Below are positions 1 to 9,914 of a stretch of 64,000 nucleotides of DNA, in pieces. Each line of letters opens with the position of its first letter. The first letter of the stretch is position 1. The position numbers were made by a program, and so were the translations under genes. The notes beneath the pieces were generated by a model. That model saw only the letters and a list, made by a program, of their open reading frames with translations. It was not told the DNA's origin and ran no database searches. This DNA comes from Bimastos eiseni (lineage: Eukaryota; Annelida; Clitellata; Crassiclitellata; Lumbricidae), in NCBI GenBank assembly GCA_959347315.1, contig OY365810.1, forward strand, positions 21,171,835-21,235,834. The letters run 5' to 3'.

Positions 1-163
1 CCCATAAACAGTCGCCTGTCTCTAGAGAGGAGCATACACGCGTAACTCCACCAAACCCCACACACCACCAAATCATTCCCATTCTCAAATATGTTCTCAG
101 TTTACTCAAACTACCTCAATGAATGAAATAGGAAATCACATCACTTACCTAGGACACACCTCC

Positions 164-310
164 TCCCAGTCCTCCTCCCAGTCCTCCCCCCAGTCCTCCT
201 CCCAGTCCTCCTCCCAGTCCTCCTCCCAGTCGTCCTCCCAGTCGTCCTCCCAGTCCTCCTCCCAGTCCTCCTCCCAGTCCTCCTCCCAGTTCTCCTCCCA
301 GTCCTCCTCC
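164..310. repeat. 9-bp minisatellite (TCCTCCCAG)n
   Basis: About 16 units of TCCTCCCAG with a few variants (TCGTCCCAG, TTCTCCCAG). The frames it opens on both strands are low-complexity and not credible genes. Confidence 0.9.
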
Positions 311-891
311 CTGCCCCGGTTGTCCTCGGTCCAAACATATCGATCAACACGGTCCTCTTCCATCCAAACACAAATCCGCCCTTTTGTCATGTTTTGATTT
401 AAAATTTGAAAATCGCGCCATACTTATTGCTGTCCCGCCTCCATGAGTCCATTGAACAAACTCCCTCCTGAATTAACTGTGATTAAATTCCATCTGGTCT
501 GACCACGTGCTCGACAACGCAAACGTCGTTTCCACTGTGACCTTCAGCGATCTCTGACCCTTTCTGGTCAGCAGTCCCAAACAATAGGAGATGGATAAAC
601 AGCATTGGTTAAACTTCTCATCCAGAGGTACCGGATCTACACATATTTATAAATCCAAAATTAAACCTAAGTGAGGCTAAGTTGCGAATCTGTAACAGAT
701 ATTATAGACACTATTAGCTATTTGGATAAACATACAACATGAATTTATATGGCGGATCTCCTCTGTTAGGTGGCGGATTTCGTGGTTGAGGTGCTGGATA
801 TCAAGCCCGAGGTTCCGGATCTCATATCCGGCGAGATCCTGCTGAATTTGACACACACGCAGACATATGAACAGACAGAAAGACGAGTCGC
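311..891. other. No gene seen
   Basis: AT-rich sequence with no recognisable coding, RNA or transposon signal apart from a few short GGATCTC/GCGGAT repeats at about 750-830. Confidence 0.5.
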
Positions 892-1010
892 GGACAAAAC
901 CCCCAGACAAAAACCCTCCTGACAAAACCCCCTCTGACAAAACCCTCTGACAAAAACCTCCCTGACAAACCCTTCTGACAAACCCCCTAAGTAGGACAAA
1001 ACCCCCTAAG
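892..1010 (+). repeat. Left arm of inverted (TCTGACAAAACCCC)n arrays
   Basis: About seven imperfect 13-17 bp units of the form TCTGACAAAACCCC. The complementary array in inverted orientation is at 1550-1677. Confidence 0.75.
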
Positions 1011-1549
1011 AATAATTTTCTTTACTTTTGTTACTTTTATTATTTAGAAACGTGTGTATACTTTAAAGTCTGAAGTAAAGCATGTGTCATATGTGTCATT
1101 TCAAAGTCTGATGCCGTCACTCAGGTATCGTCGTCCAATAGTTAAATAGCAAACAGTTAATTAGTTCCTTGGTCTTTTTGTTGTTAATGTATGATAGGTC
1201 TATGTACACTGAAGGCACCACTGTGCGTAATTCATAGGCTATCTGTGACACGGCTTTTTCAGACGCGTCAGGTGAGTCTATGCAGAGCGTATGTGTGTTA
1301 TCTGTTACACGATTTCTTATATAAGTTAGACCAGGGGCGTCAATCTCCCTCTAACTGATGGAAGCAAACACCCTGATTCCAAGTGTCAGGTAGTCAAAAT
1401 ATCCCCCCTAAGACTCAAAAAAATACCCCCCACTCCCTATCTGGACACCTCTGAGTTAGACTAATAGTCGTACTGAGTGTCACTTGTAATGTTGTGCAGA
1501 CTTTAGTGTCAGTTATTATGGTATGGGTTCTAATTGCAGAAGCTAGTTA

Positions 1550-1677
1550 GGGCAAAAGGGGGGCTTTGTCCGGGGGGTTAATGTCCTGCCAAAAACAGGG
1601 GGGCTTTATGTCAAGGGGGTTTATATCAGAGGGGTTTGTGTCAGAGTGGGTTTTGTCAGAGGGAGTTTTGTCCTACA
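1550..1677 (-). repeat. Right arm of inverted (TCTGACAAAACCCC)n arrays
   Basis: GGGGTTTTGTCAGA-type units run inverted relative to 892-1010, ending in GTTTTGTCCTAC, which mirrors GTAGGACAAAAC of the left arm. The 540 bp between arms has no ORF, which suggests a foldback-like non-autonomous element. Confidence 0.65.
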
Positions 1678-2867
1678 CCCAAGAAAGACAGATTGGTAAG
1701 AACACGACACACTAACAGGTCGGAAGGTTAAAAGCTGTTCTTTCTAGTAAAATAATAGCCTGTGATTATTGGGTCATTAGAAGATCGTTGGTATCAATAA
1801 AGGCGTTTTTGACTTCATCGGCAGTCGCTGGGGTGCGTTGTCGTCGTCCACTTCAATCACATAAACGCCGCCGTCGTAGAAAGTATATAGGGTGACGTCA
1901 TCTGGAAGAGCCTCAATAGACGTCGTCTGCACTCATCCATCAACCCATACAGAGGTAGCCTTACAAGTTAGAACATCGCTTAGGGTGCTTACGCCAACCT
2001 TTCACTTCGAAAGCATCCCATACAAAGACGTCGCTAAACATCTGAAAATATAAAATAAATTAAACAACAATATATTTGTAGAGTGAACACGTACACAGAT
2101 GGCGACTCACATAATTTACTCACTTGATGAATTAAGGTAGCCTACATTGACTCCACTGCATTTATTCTTATGTAGGCCTATATTCGTTAATTATCAAACA
2201 GTTTGTCATACTACTAAAAATGCCTAAAGAGTAAAGATACCTAAATGGCCAATACAATATTATTTTTACTCAGATGTCCTATGTTTATGATCGTTACAAA
2301 ATCTGGTCTAATTGTATTTATTTCCTCATCAAACAATAAAAGAGATAAACAGACACGTCCGATACTAACCCGTTTATATCTGTCCCCTCATGTTACTGCA
2401 TTCAAGTCAATGAGATGTGTGCAAGTCTTCCCAGACTCACTATCCCAAGCCGTGACCAAGCATCATCATAATTATTTTTCCCATCCTCAAAACAATCAAC
2501 TGGCTAAAATCCTCGTGTGAATCAACTTCAAAGCCTATCACAGACCAACGACTTCCTATATGTATACTCCAAGCCCACATCGCATCGCTTCTTCACCAAA
2601 CAGCACATTTCTATCTGATTCGCCTCGTTTCTCAGTCTTTCTCGACAATAAGTTCACCACTACTTATCTGAAGTTTCCAATCGAGCACGCACTCCTCTCT
2701 GCCTCTGGAACGATATTGTCTCTGAATTCCGGAAATTTTCGAATGTATTCCATCATCATTTCCATCACCCGCCATCATCTGCCTCAACCTTGTTTATAAC
2801 ACCTATAAAAAGATTTCCAAATTTCCACTCCAGTAAGAAGTGACATCTCTCCAAGAGCTGACTCATC
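1678..2867. other. No gene seen
   Basis: Unique-looking AT-rich DNA. Short ORFs at 2245-2520 and 2560-2799 have no recognisable family or start context and are probably chance. Confidence 0.45.
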
Positions 2868-3217
2868 CGATCCTTACCTGACTCATCCGATCCTCATCAC
2901 CTGGATCATCCCTGACTCATCCGATCAACACCTGACTCATCCGATCCTCATCACCTGGGTCATCCCTGACTCATCCGATATTCACCTGACTCATCCGTGA
3001 TTCATCACCTGGGTCATCCCTGACTCATCTGACTAATCCGATCCTTACCTGACTCATCCGATCCTCATCACCTGGATCATCCCTGACTCATCCGATCAAC
3101 ACCTGACTCATCCGATCCTCATCACCTGGGTCATCCCTGACTCATCCGATATTCACCTGACTCATCTGTGATTCATCACCTGGGTCATCCCTGACTCATC
3201 TGACTAATCCGATCCTC
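2868..3217. repeat. Minisatellite with higher-order unit (CTGACTCATCCGATC)
   Basis: Short units built from CTGACTCATCCGATC, TCACCTGGGTCATCC and similar are arranged in a longer block of about 185 bp that occurs nearly twice (starting at about 2868 and 3050). Confidence 0.88.
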
Positions 3218-3792
3218 AGTCTTACCACTCTCGCTCTACACAACACCCCTCTGCACTCGTCTCTGATCCGATCCCTCTAACAACGGAACCCACGTTGACT
3301 TTCCCTGGCCAACTCTTTGGACAACTCATCTTATTCGAAGCAGCGCATGTGAATAGCCTGTTACCCAGCACATGACTCTCGAGTGGCGTCTTAGACGTTT
3401 GGAAATGACGATTACGAGTTATCGCTGAGTTTGGTTGTACGACCAATTAGTACAAGCGTCTTCTCAATACCGTTTCTGAATTTCGACGTAAAATTTAAGA
3501 GAGCATTAAAGAGCATTTGTGAAAATATTCTGTGCAAATTGCAATTTTTATTGAATTCAGCAAACTATGTCTATGGGCTACCACTTAATGTGAAAGTTTT
3601 CAAAATCTGTAGACAAGATGTACTAGCAACGAAATTATGATCGAAAGATAATTATAGCCTATGTGTCTTTTAACGTTAATAATGTTAAAAACGTTATTAA
3701 CGTTTCAACAAGAAAACCTCAGATAAAGATGCAAGCTTTTAATGATTAGCTAAGATATTAATTTTATGGGGCGTGTTCAATAAAGGCCAGAC

Positions 3793-4129
3793 CAGAGGCG
3801 ACTTTAGCAATCTGCCGCCCCTAGGCCAAGACTTCTATGCCGCCCCCTCCAAAAATTGAAATTGCATATTGAAATCCACAAATTTTAGCAGACGTTATGG
3901 TAGGAAGAGAAAGCTGACTGTTTCTATTAAAAACGAAAATAAATAACAAGTATTAGCTTAGTGAGTTTAAACCTTAATAACAGTATAACATAATGATCCA
4001 ACATTTCTTCCTTAGGCTTGCCTTCATGTACGTTTTACAATAAAAAATGATTAATCCAACATTTGCTGCCCCTTGAAATGTGCCGCCCCTAGGCCGGGGT
4101 CTTGTTGGCCTAGTGATAAATACTGCTTT
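3793..4129. mobile_element. hAT-like MITE with 8-bp target duplication
   Basis: The 337-bp element starts CAGAGGCGAC and its far end carries ...GGCCTAGTGATAAATACTG, approximate inverted partners. Both ends contain TGCCGCCCCTAGGCC. GGCCAGAC lies on both sides (3785-3792 and 4130-4137), a perfect 8-bp duplication as hAT elements make. Four extra bases (CTTT) separate the expected right terminus from the duplication. No transposase ORF. Confidence 0.6.
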
Positions 4130-4469
4130 GGCCAGACTTTGTAGACAGTTTTGTTTCGGTGAGCTTCCAGGATACATCCTATCGCTCAAGATATGTCGGA
4201 CAGAATATTCATCCATTTTAAATTTTAAGTTAACCAATCCAGAGGTTTCGGAGTTGCGTTTTGTCTGCATGCTACCAACGTAAGCTATGAATATAGACAT
4301 TGAATAAATCTGGAGCCTTAAGAAATCTTTCAAAAGCAGTCGCGAGGTGTCAGACCTGTGGCGTAGATCAATTGATGCATATAACAATTCAGCGATGATA
4401 GTTGCATGATCCCTAATCATCCTTTGATTATACAAAGACGTCAGTAAACAAACATATAATATATTTTTA

Positions 4470-4967
4470 TCACTGTGAATGAATTATACATATAGGTAGC
4501 TCATGTATAAAGCTGGAACCAGTCTTTTTGAAAATGAATCTGAGGCCTAGTATGAGGCTCTTTAGTATGAAACCGACGTCATTGGCTGTGATAGGTGGAA
4601 AATAAATTTTATGCTGAGAGTATAATTGTAGGAAGTTGTAGGTTAGTGAAAGGATTATTAATTGGATGCCAATGGAGGAGCCCCTGATCAGCCTCCTGGT
4701 GACGACTACGGATAGTGAGTTCTGAATTAATTGTAGACGCTTCAGTTGCGTGGCTTCAATTCTGAGGAAAAGGACTTTACAGTTATCGAGCATGGAGTGA
4801 ACAATTAATGGAGTAGCGATGGTTATGGCGGTTATGAAGTTGAGTATGCGCCGAGTGCAGCGGAGGTCGTGAATTTGCATGAAGCAGAAGCACGAGAGGT
4901 TGGAGATCATGTGATTACTGAGAGAGACGGGAATGAAACGTATAGCCAAGATTTCGGACAAGGGCAT
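4470..4967 (-). pseudogene. Decayed LINE reverse transcriptase 3' part (CR1/L2-like)
   Basis: The minus-strand open frame reads like the C-terminal connection region of a CR1/L2-type reverse transcriptase: a QIHDLRCTRRILNFITA segment, then HSMLDNCKVLF and LKRLQLIQNSLSVVVTR, corresponding to the family's H-S-x-L-D-Y-C-N and LQ-x-x-QN-x-x-A motifs. The catalytic YADD box is not present. It is a 5'-truncated, mutated copy. Confidence 0.6.
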
Positions 4968-6700
4968 CTGGTTTATAGGATAGGTGCATTAAAGAGTTAA
5001 TTTAAGGACAGATTTCTTTATTTGGTCAGGAAAGGACATGGTGACGCTAGGAACTACAATACTCTTTACACGTTACCTTGATTCTCCTATCGAAACAAGA
5101 CGAGGCATGCTGATTTTACTGACTACGGGCCTACGTATAATATATAATTATATATATGTATTTATACATATGATGCACGAGTGTATTGTGCTGAGCGGAA
5201 CAGGTTTTGTCAGTCTGGTCCTGCATATTGATATATGTGTGTATATACTGAGCACGTTTGTGCTGCCAGAATTAAGTAGCTGCTGTAGTTGATTTGAACT
5301 GACAAAGATTGAGTTGAGTTTAATACTTTTTTCTTATGTATTAACTGACAGAAGAAATAATATTTGAAAACGTTTAACAGTGTCAATGTCAGTTAATAGT
5401 CACGTACTACCCGAAATCAGTTATATATATATATATAAGTAGCAGTAGAATATGAAAGTTGAGTAAAGTCACAGAGAATAGAAGAGGCGACAGTGGTTTT
5501 GGCAGTCATTATAAGATACGCAATGAAATCTGTCTCAGTGTATCTAGTCCGTTTTGTTACTGTAACACTGTGCATTTTTTACCTACAAGCAAAAGAGTTA
5601 AATATTTGGAATCAGCGTTGAATTCTGATAAAGATAGGAAATCTGCAAATTTTTTCAGAAGTGCAAAAAAATGTTTGGAAATTTTTTATTTTTCGGGTCA
5701 TTTCGTCTGAAATTAGCAAATGTTTCCCACTCAACCATCTCTGATTTCTATTAAAATTTCACGGAATGTTCATTAATATCTTAGAATGTGCTGTGGAAAA
5801 ATTTACAGCAATTTTTTTGGTGGAATTTTTAAGGCGTCTGGGTGTAGTGATTTGACATCGCGCCTTCATATGCTACCACATTCAAAAGGCCATATGTCAG
5901 CTAGTTTTGTCGATATATTTATGGAATTTTCAGGACACCTGCTCTTTGTGGTATTAAGTAAGGGCCACATGAAGAAATTTACCTCAGACGGATAGTTTTT
6001 CCTAGCAGCAGATTGAAAATGGCTGGAAAAATAACGACCATGTCTGGCGCTAGTAATTCACTACTCTCACTATCACCAAATGACTGGATCAGCAGATTTA
6101 TTGTGTACCACTTGCAATAAATGTCCATATTGTGTGCACAAAAAAGCAATTAGATTAGTCTTATCCTGTATTACTGTTCCATAATGGCCATCTGAAAATG
6201 ACAAAAAGCACATTTTTGCATTTTGACAACCATTTTAAAGGCCATATATATGCATGTGGGAGAAGTGATCAAGCTGTAAAATTTACAGCATTGGAAAGAG
6301 TAGGTCAAAAACTATTAACAGCACGAGTGGTTTCTGAGACTTCTGTTATTCAAGGACTGGAGTTGATTTTATCATCATGGTATTAGCCCGAAAATGCCTA
6401 AGACACTACAGGAAACAACAAGTTTATTTATGAATTCGATTAAATGACACTTAAAATTCATTTGGAACTGTCAATATTTGGAGCACTCTACATGCATGTA
6501 GTATGCATATTCACAGTCTAATATAAAGTCTATATATACATTTCACATATTAACAACAGGAGACATTGGTGCAGTTCAAATATTTTTTCACCTTTGGATT
6601 TGCAATAAAATGCAAAATTCAAATCAAACTCTACTATTCACCATACAATTCAAACATACCATGTTAAGACAGGCTTGCAATCCAGTGACAATGGATAAAA
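4968..6700. other. AT-rich host DNA, no gene seen
   Basis: Contains a short (TA)n at about 5420-5436. Two loosely similar segments occur around 5780-5920 and 6180-6300, sharing AAATTTACAGCA and CAAAGGCCATAT-like words. No supported ORF. Confidence 0.45.
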
Positions 6701-6830
6701 GTAAGTAAGAATATTCTTTATCAGACTACCAGCAAACGCACACAAGTTTACAAAATGTTTAAACAATAGTGTCAAATTTAAACAAGGTCAAAGAACATTC
6801 TCGTATTGAAAGTACTCTTGACAAATATAT
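6701..6830 (+). repeat. Host direct repeat flanking the Polinton, left copy
   Basis: The GTAAGTAAGAATATTCT...AGACTACCAGCAAA stretch and what follows resemble 25052-25163 in the same orientation, with substitutions and an indel of about 18 bases. The Polinton therefore lies between two copies of a host repeat. Confidence 0.7.
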
Positions 6831-6868
6831 ACCAACACTATCAGAAATAGCAAACAGACAAAATGTGT

Positions 6869-6873
6869 CAGCA
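6869..6873. repeat. Target site duplication, left copy (CAGCA)
   Basis: CAGCA lies directly before the first base of the left TIR and recurs directly after the right TIR at 24936-24940. Polintons usually make 6-bp duplications. The 6-bp reading CAGCAA also works if the first A of the element is counted as target sequence. Confidence 0.8.
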
Positions 6874-7160
6874 AGTAGATGTAAACTAGTGGTGGCGGCT
6901 CAGCTCACGGCTCAGCTCACGGCACAGTCCACTCACAGCTATGCCACAGCCCACTCACAACCCAACCTCAGGCTCACCCATCAGACTCAACCCAGCAACC
7001 CCATGGTATCAAACATCAAACCAGCAGGCGGGGGTCGCCCCCTCCCCCATAGGGCGGGCCTCAGCCATGTAGATACAAATCGGCAACCTATTAGATATAT
7101 GGATACTTTTAGGTATACGCGTTCGGGTAGAGAACAATGAAGGGACAAAACACATGCCAG
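6874..7160 (+). repeat. Polinton left terminal inverted repeat
   Basis: The 287 bp match the reverse complement of 24649-24935 with about 19 differences by eye, including two 1-bp indels. Its outer part contains a short direct repeat around CTCAGCTCACGG. The inner end carries the start codon at 7137 of the terminal ORF, so coding starts within the TIR. Confidence 0.93.
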
Positions 7161-7352
7161 TTACACTACAAACTTATGTTGCAAGAATTACTCCGATACG
7201 CTAAAAACCAAATTCAGTGCCGCGAATGTTGGACGTGTGGCCATCGGGAATTAAAATTGTGTTATGATAGTCGTCCTGCCGGGGTGTACAGAACATCAAA
7301 TTTAACAGCAAGTGATATACACTACTATATGCCCCAAAATCAACATGCCTAA
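7137..7352 (+). CDS. Left-terminal small Cys-rich protein starting in the TIR
   Basis: The 71-codon ORF starts with ATG inside the left TIR. Its first residues (MKGQN-CQ) repeat those of the right-end zinc-ribbon protein because both starts lie in the TIR; after the TIR the sequences diverge. A C-x2-C-x2-C cluster near residues 29-35 could bind metal, but no complete zinc-ribbon pattern is visible. It overlaps the start of the next ORF in another frame. No function is recognised. It may be a decayed paralogue of the right-end protein or simply an ORF opened by the TIR start codon. Confidence 0.45.
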   Translation: MKGQNTCQLHYKLMLQELLRYAKNQIQCRECWTCGHRELKLCYDSRPAGVYRTSNLTASDIHYYMPQNQHA

Positions 7353-7791
7353 TTCTGAAGAACCCCGTACCTACTACGCGCGGGTAGAATTTACGTTCGG
7401 ACGTTTCTACACAAACATCCATACATGTGCGGAGGGAATCTATTGTACGTTTCAGTGTACACAACAGGAGGCCGAGTGCTTTAGAAAAAGCCTAGGAGGT
7501 TCGAGCGGTTTAGAATATGATGATCCAGTGGTACTGAAGTTCCTCAAGACGCTGGATATTTCTGATGGTCTGACAAAAATATTCCTACGCAATTTACAGC
7601 AGCAGAGGGTGTTGCACAAAACAGAGAAGACAATGATTCGCGTCGGTTGGATCAACCAAAGGAAAAACAAGCAGTGGTATAACAGGAGAGCAGCAAATGA
7701 CCTGACCTCAACATGCAGAAGTATTCAGAAAGTTAAGCCGTTTCGCCCTGGGAGGGCTCATCAGGATACCTATCAGATATCGACGGGTTAA
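7345..7791 (+). CDS. Hypothetical Polinton protein, unknown function
   Basis: About 148 codons from the ATG at 7345 (an upstream GTG is less likely in a eukaryote). The product has several Cys residues in its N-terminal third and a basic C-terminal half. No known family is recognised. An ATG-less open frame begins inside its 3' part and runs on to 8141, so the gene may be the first part of a longer, frameshifted coding region. It is transcribed rightward from the left end, apart from the leftward block that follows. Confidence 0.45.
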   Translation: MPNSEEPRTYYARVEFTFGRFYTNIHTCAEGIYCTFQCTQQEAECFRKSLGGSSGLEYDDPVVLKFLKTLDISDGLTKIFLRNLQQQRVLHKTEKTMIRVGWINQRKNKQWYNRRAANDLTSTCRSIQKVKPFRPGRAHQDTYQISTG

Positions 7792-8141
7792 TACTACTGG
7801 CCATACTGGCTGTCGAAGGTAGATGGCTGCCGAATGCAATTGTTGTCAACCCGTCGCCTTTTAACGGGTGCGACCTTGTATACTTGACGGCGAATTCTCC
7901 CATAGAAAGCAGTGTGACATATACTGCGTATTACCCCGACTATGAAAATAGGACAATCCTATGGAATACTTACGCAATCACGGGCATCACCTGTTCAACT
8001 TTGCAAGGAGAAGCGGCCAACCTCGACACGATTCCGTGGACATATCAAAACCTCCAATACCGCTGCCAATGTCGAGGTGCGTTAGATACAGGGGCAACCC
8101 TACGGGACTGCTATTTGTACGTCTGGCGGTGTAAAAAGTAA
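7737..8141 (+). pseudogene. ATG-less open frame, probable continuation of the upstream ORF
   Basis: The frame is stop-free from 7737 to the stop at 8139-8141 but contains no ATG; the only near-initiator is a TTG at 7884. It overlaps the 3' end of the preceding ORF by about 55 bases in another frame. The translation has a hydrophobic stretch rich in L, A and I near its beginning, an NGCD motif and several Cys residues near the end (CQCRG, WRCKK). That is more protein-like than random. A one-base indel, recoding or splicing would explain it. No function is recognised. Confidence 0.4.
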
Positions 8142-8199
8142 AATACCTTACCGGACTTTAAAAAGGACTTTTTTCGTTATCTAAAAGGCTCATTCATAC

Positions 8200-8242
8200 G
8201 GAGGTGGGACAGAAGGTAACATAGGATCGCACGCGTCAGAAC
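8200..8242. repeat. 43-bp intergenic element, copy 1
   Basis: It matches 9057-9099 at 37 of 43 positions. It lies just past the stop codon of the leftward zinc-finger gene and is followed by a T-rich run at about 8271-8278. The position suggests a shared 3'-end or termination element. Confidence 0.6.
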
Positions 8243-8320
8243 CCGAAAAAAGAGGTTGCGCCAGGTCGGCCTTTTTTTAATGCAAACACTCTTTCACTAG
8301 CACTTATTGATGTAGCGGCT

Positions 8321-8965
8321 TTAGCAGGTAGCACCATCGACTAATTTTTCTTCATCAGCGTTTTCTTCTGCCCGGACGTCATCGTCTTCATCTTCTTCTG
8401 CCCGGGCGTCATCGTTTTCATTTTCTTCGTTCTCGATATCAGCATCATTATTGCGATGGAACGTCAACATCTGAACCCCTAATCCGATTGACGCCAGTTC
8501 GTTGATGGCACTTTCACACAATTTATGTATCTTATCTTTTTCATTATTTTGTTCAGTATTAAGAATCTCCCAGACAGCATCACACACTCTCTCCGGCTCA
8601 TCGTCCAGAATTTGCTCAATGATATTGTGCCAGTCTATGTGCGAATCCTTCTGCGGGTTGCTCAGAATAGTATACATAATGGAAAGCTTCTGGAGTGTAC
8701 GGCTATTCTCGAGGTCGCAATAGATAGACTTACCATAATGATGGACCCTGTATACCTCGTTCGGGCCATTGAATCTGTAGGCTGACTTTTCACGAATTGT
8801 ATTAGCTATAGACTTGGCAATTTCTTGAACCAGCACGTTTTTCATATACGGAATCTTCTTGATGGCATCCATATTGCAAGGATTCTTCCGGGTATGATGT
8901 CGACGAAGCGTTGATGGATCACGAAATGAATGAAGACAACGTTGACACGTACTATTATCTGTCAT
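8321..8965 (-). CDS. C2HC zinc-finger protein with acidic tail
   Basis: A 214-aa protein starting at the ATG at 8965. Near its N-terminus is a single finger, C-x2-C-x12-H then a further H and C (CQRC...RHH...C), a form common in DNA viruses and mobile elements. The middle is a mostly helical region of unknown fold. The C-terminal 50 residues are very rich in D and E, with a repeated D-D-x-R-A-E-E motif, which suggests a nuclear DNA- or protein-binding regulator. Transcription is leftward, like the structural gene block upstream. A 43-bp element repeated elsewhere in the Polinton lies just past its stop. The specific role is unknown. Confidence 0.75.
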   Translation of the reverse strand: MTDNSTCQRCLHSFRDPSTLRRHHTRKNPCNMDAIKKIPYMKNVLVQEIAKSIANTIREKSAYRFNGPNEVYRVHHYGKSIYCDLENSRTLQKLSIMYTILSNPQKDSHIDWHNIIEQILDDEPERVCDAVWEILNTEQNNEKDKIHKLCESAINELASIGLGVQMLTFHRNNDADIENEENENDDARAEEDEDDDVRAEENADEEKLVDGATC

Positions 8966-9056
8966 TATATAGCCTACACCACAAATCTCTAATTGGGGTG
9001 TGAAAAATTATGGAATATAGTACAGGCTACATTCAGGCAAAGGCTATGTCCAATAT

Positions 9057-9099
9057 GGAGGTGGGGCTGAAGGTAACACCGGATCGCACTCATCAGAAC
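9057..9099. repeat. 43-bp intergenic element, copy 2
   Basis: This is the direct copy of 8200-8242. It lies about 10 bases beyond the stop of the leftward membrane-protein gene (9109-9816), so it has the same position relative to a gene end as copy 1. Confidence 0.6.
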
Positions 9100-9108
9100 A
9101 TACGCACT

Positions 9109-9816
9109 TTATGGCGATTGAGAGTCGGAGGCTGCGAGTTTTTTGATTAACGAAGCGTGGGCATCGTCGCGGCCGCGCTTTATCAACTCGTTTTTTGTCT
9201 CTTCATCGATGATAGCTGAGCCAATCGATCCTGCAGATTTGCGTCGGATCTCGTCCTTCATAGCGCGATACTTTTCAATTTCATCGAGGATCAACTTGTA
9301 CTCGTCATCGCTGATCGAGCAGTCCTCAAGAGCCTTTGAAATGTGGGAGTGAACCGTGTTAAGCTTCGATGCTGCTAGCACACGAATCTCATCATATTTT
9401 GTGGCTTTGGTAGAACAGCGACGCGAGAGCTTGAGACCTGCGATCTCTAGTACAAAGGCTACCCCAGTCGCAACTTCGAGACCTATACCTAGGAATACCC
9501 CAATGCCGGTGGCTATTAGGGCAGCTCCGCCACCGCCCATGGCCAAACCTGCAGTTGCAATGCCGGCGCACGAATAGTCGATCGCGGTGACCGCTCTGCG
9601 GTACTTTTTGTGAAGACGACTACGAGTCTCTACTTCAGAACGAAGGAAAGCCTCACACTCACCGATTTTCTGCAGGCAAAAGGCCTGTGTATCGGGCGGC
9701 TGTCCATTTGTTATTATAGCTTCCAGCTCACCGATCTTCTGCAGACGGAAAGCCTGAGGATCGGGTGGTTGCCCGTTTGTTATGATGTCTTCTAGTGGTG
9801 GGTAAAGCAGTTCCAT
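9109..9816 (-). CDS. Polinton conserved hydrophobic membrane protein
   Basis: A 235-aa protein starting at the ATG at 9816. An N-terminal region with a tandem duplication of 23 residues (about 11-33 and 34-56) is followed by a basic segment, a long Gly/Ala-rich hydrophobic stretch (about 80-125) that probably crosses or inserts in a membrane, and a charged helical C-terminal half. I recognise it as a type common in animal Polintons but of undefined function. Its place in the leftward block beside fibre, penton and coiled-coil genes suggests a virion or assembly role. That is inference from position only. Confidence 0.75.
   Translation of the reverse strand: MELLYPPLEDIITNGQPPDPQAFRLQKIGELEAIITNGQPPDTQAFCLQKIGECEAFLRSEVETRSRLHKKYRRAVTAIDYSCAGIATAGLAMGGGGAALIATGIGVFLGIGLEVATGVAFVLEIAGLKLSRRCSTKATKYDEIRVLAASKLNTVHSHISKALEDCSISDDEYKLILDEIEKYRAMKDEIRRKSAGSIGSAIIDEETKNELIKRGRDDAHASLIKKLAASDSQSP
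9649..9786. repeat. 69-bp in-frame tandem duplication
   Basis: Two adjacent 69-bp units (9649-9717 and 9718-9786) each encode a 23-residue segment beginning with II-T-N-G-Q-P-P-D and ending with E-x-E-A. They differ at several bases but only a few residues. Confidence 0.85.
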
Positions 9817-9914
9817 TACAACTTTTCTATAACGAGTGTGAGCTGCATGTTCAAATCAGCCGAACTTCGCGAAATTAGCGAAACTGTCAGGTTTATCTCA
9901 GTCTCTCTCCCCCA

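Noticed and set aside
164..310. CRISPR-like regular repeat
   Set aside because: Units are contiguous 9-mers without spacers, and the DNA is eukaryotic. The same reasoning excludes the 43981-44372 and 37583-37787 arrays.
119..397. Ser/Gln-rich ORF and Asp/Trp/Glu-rich antisense ORFs
   Set aside because: All derive from the 9-bp TCCTCCCAG repeat.
6769..7140. 123-codon ORF crossing the left Polinton end, and its mirror at 24641-25004
   Set aside because: They read through the TIR and into flanking DNA with no common host part; this is TIR sequence translated by chance.
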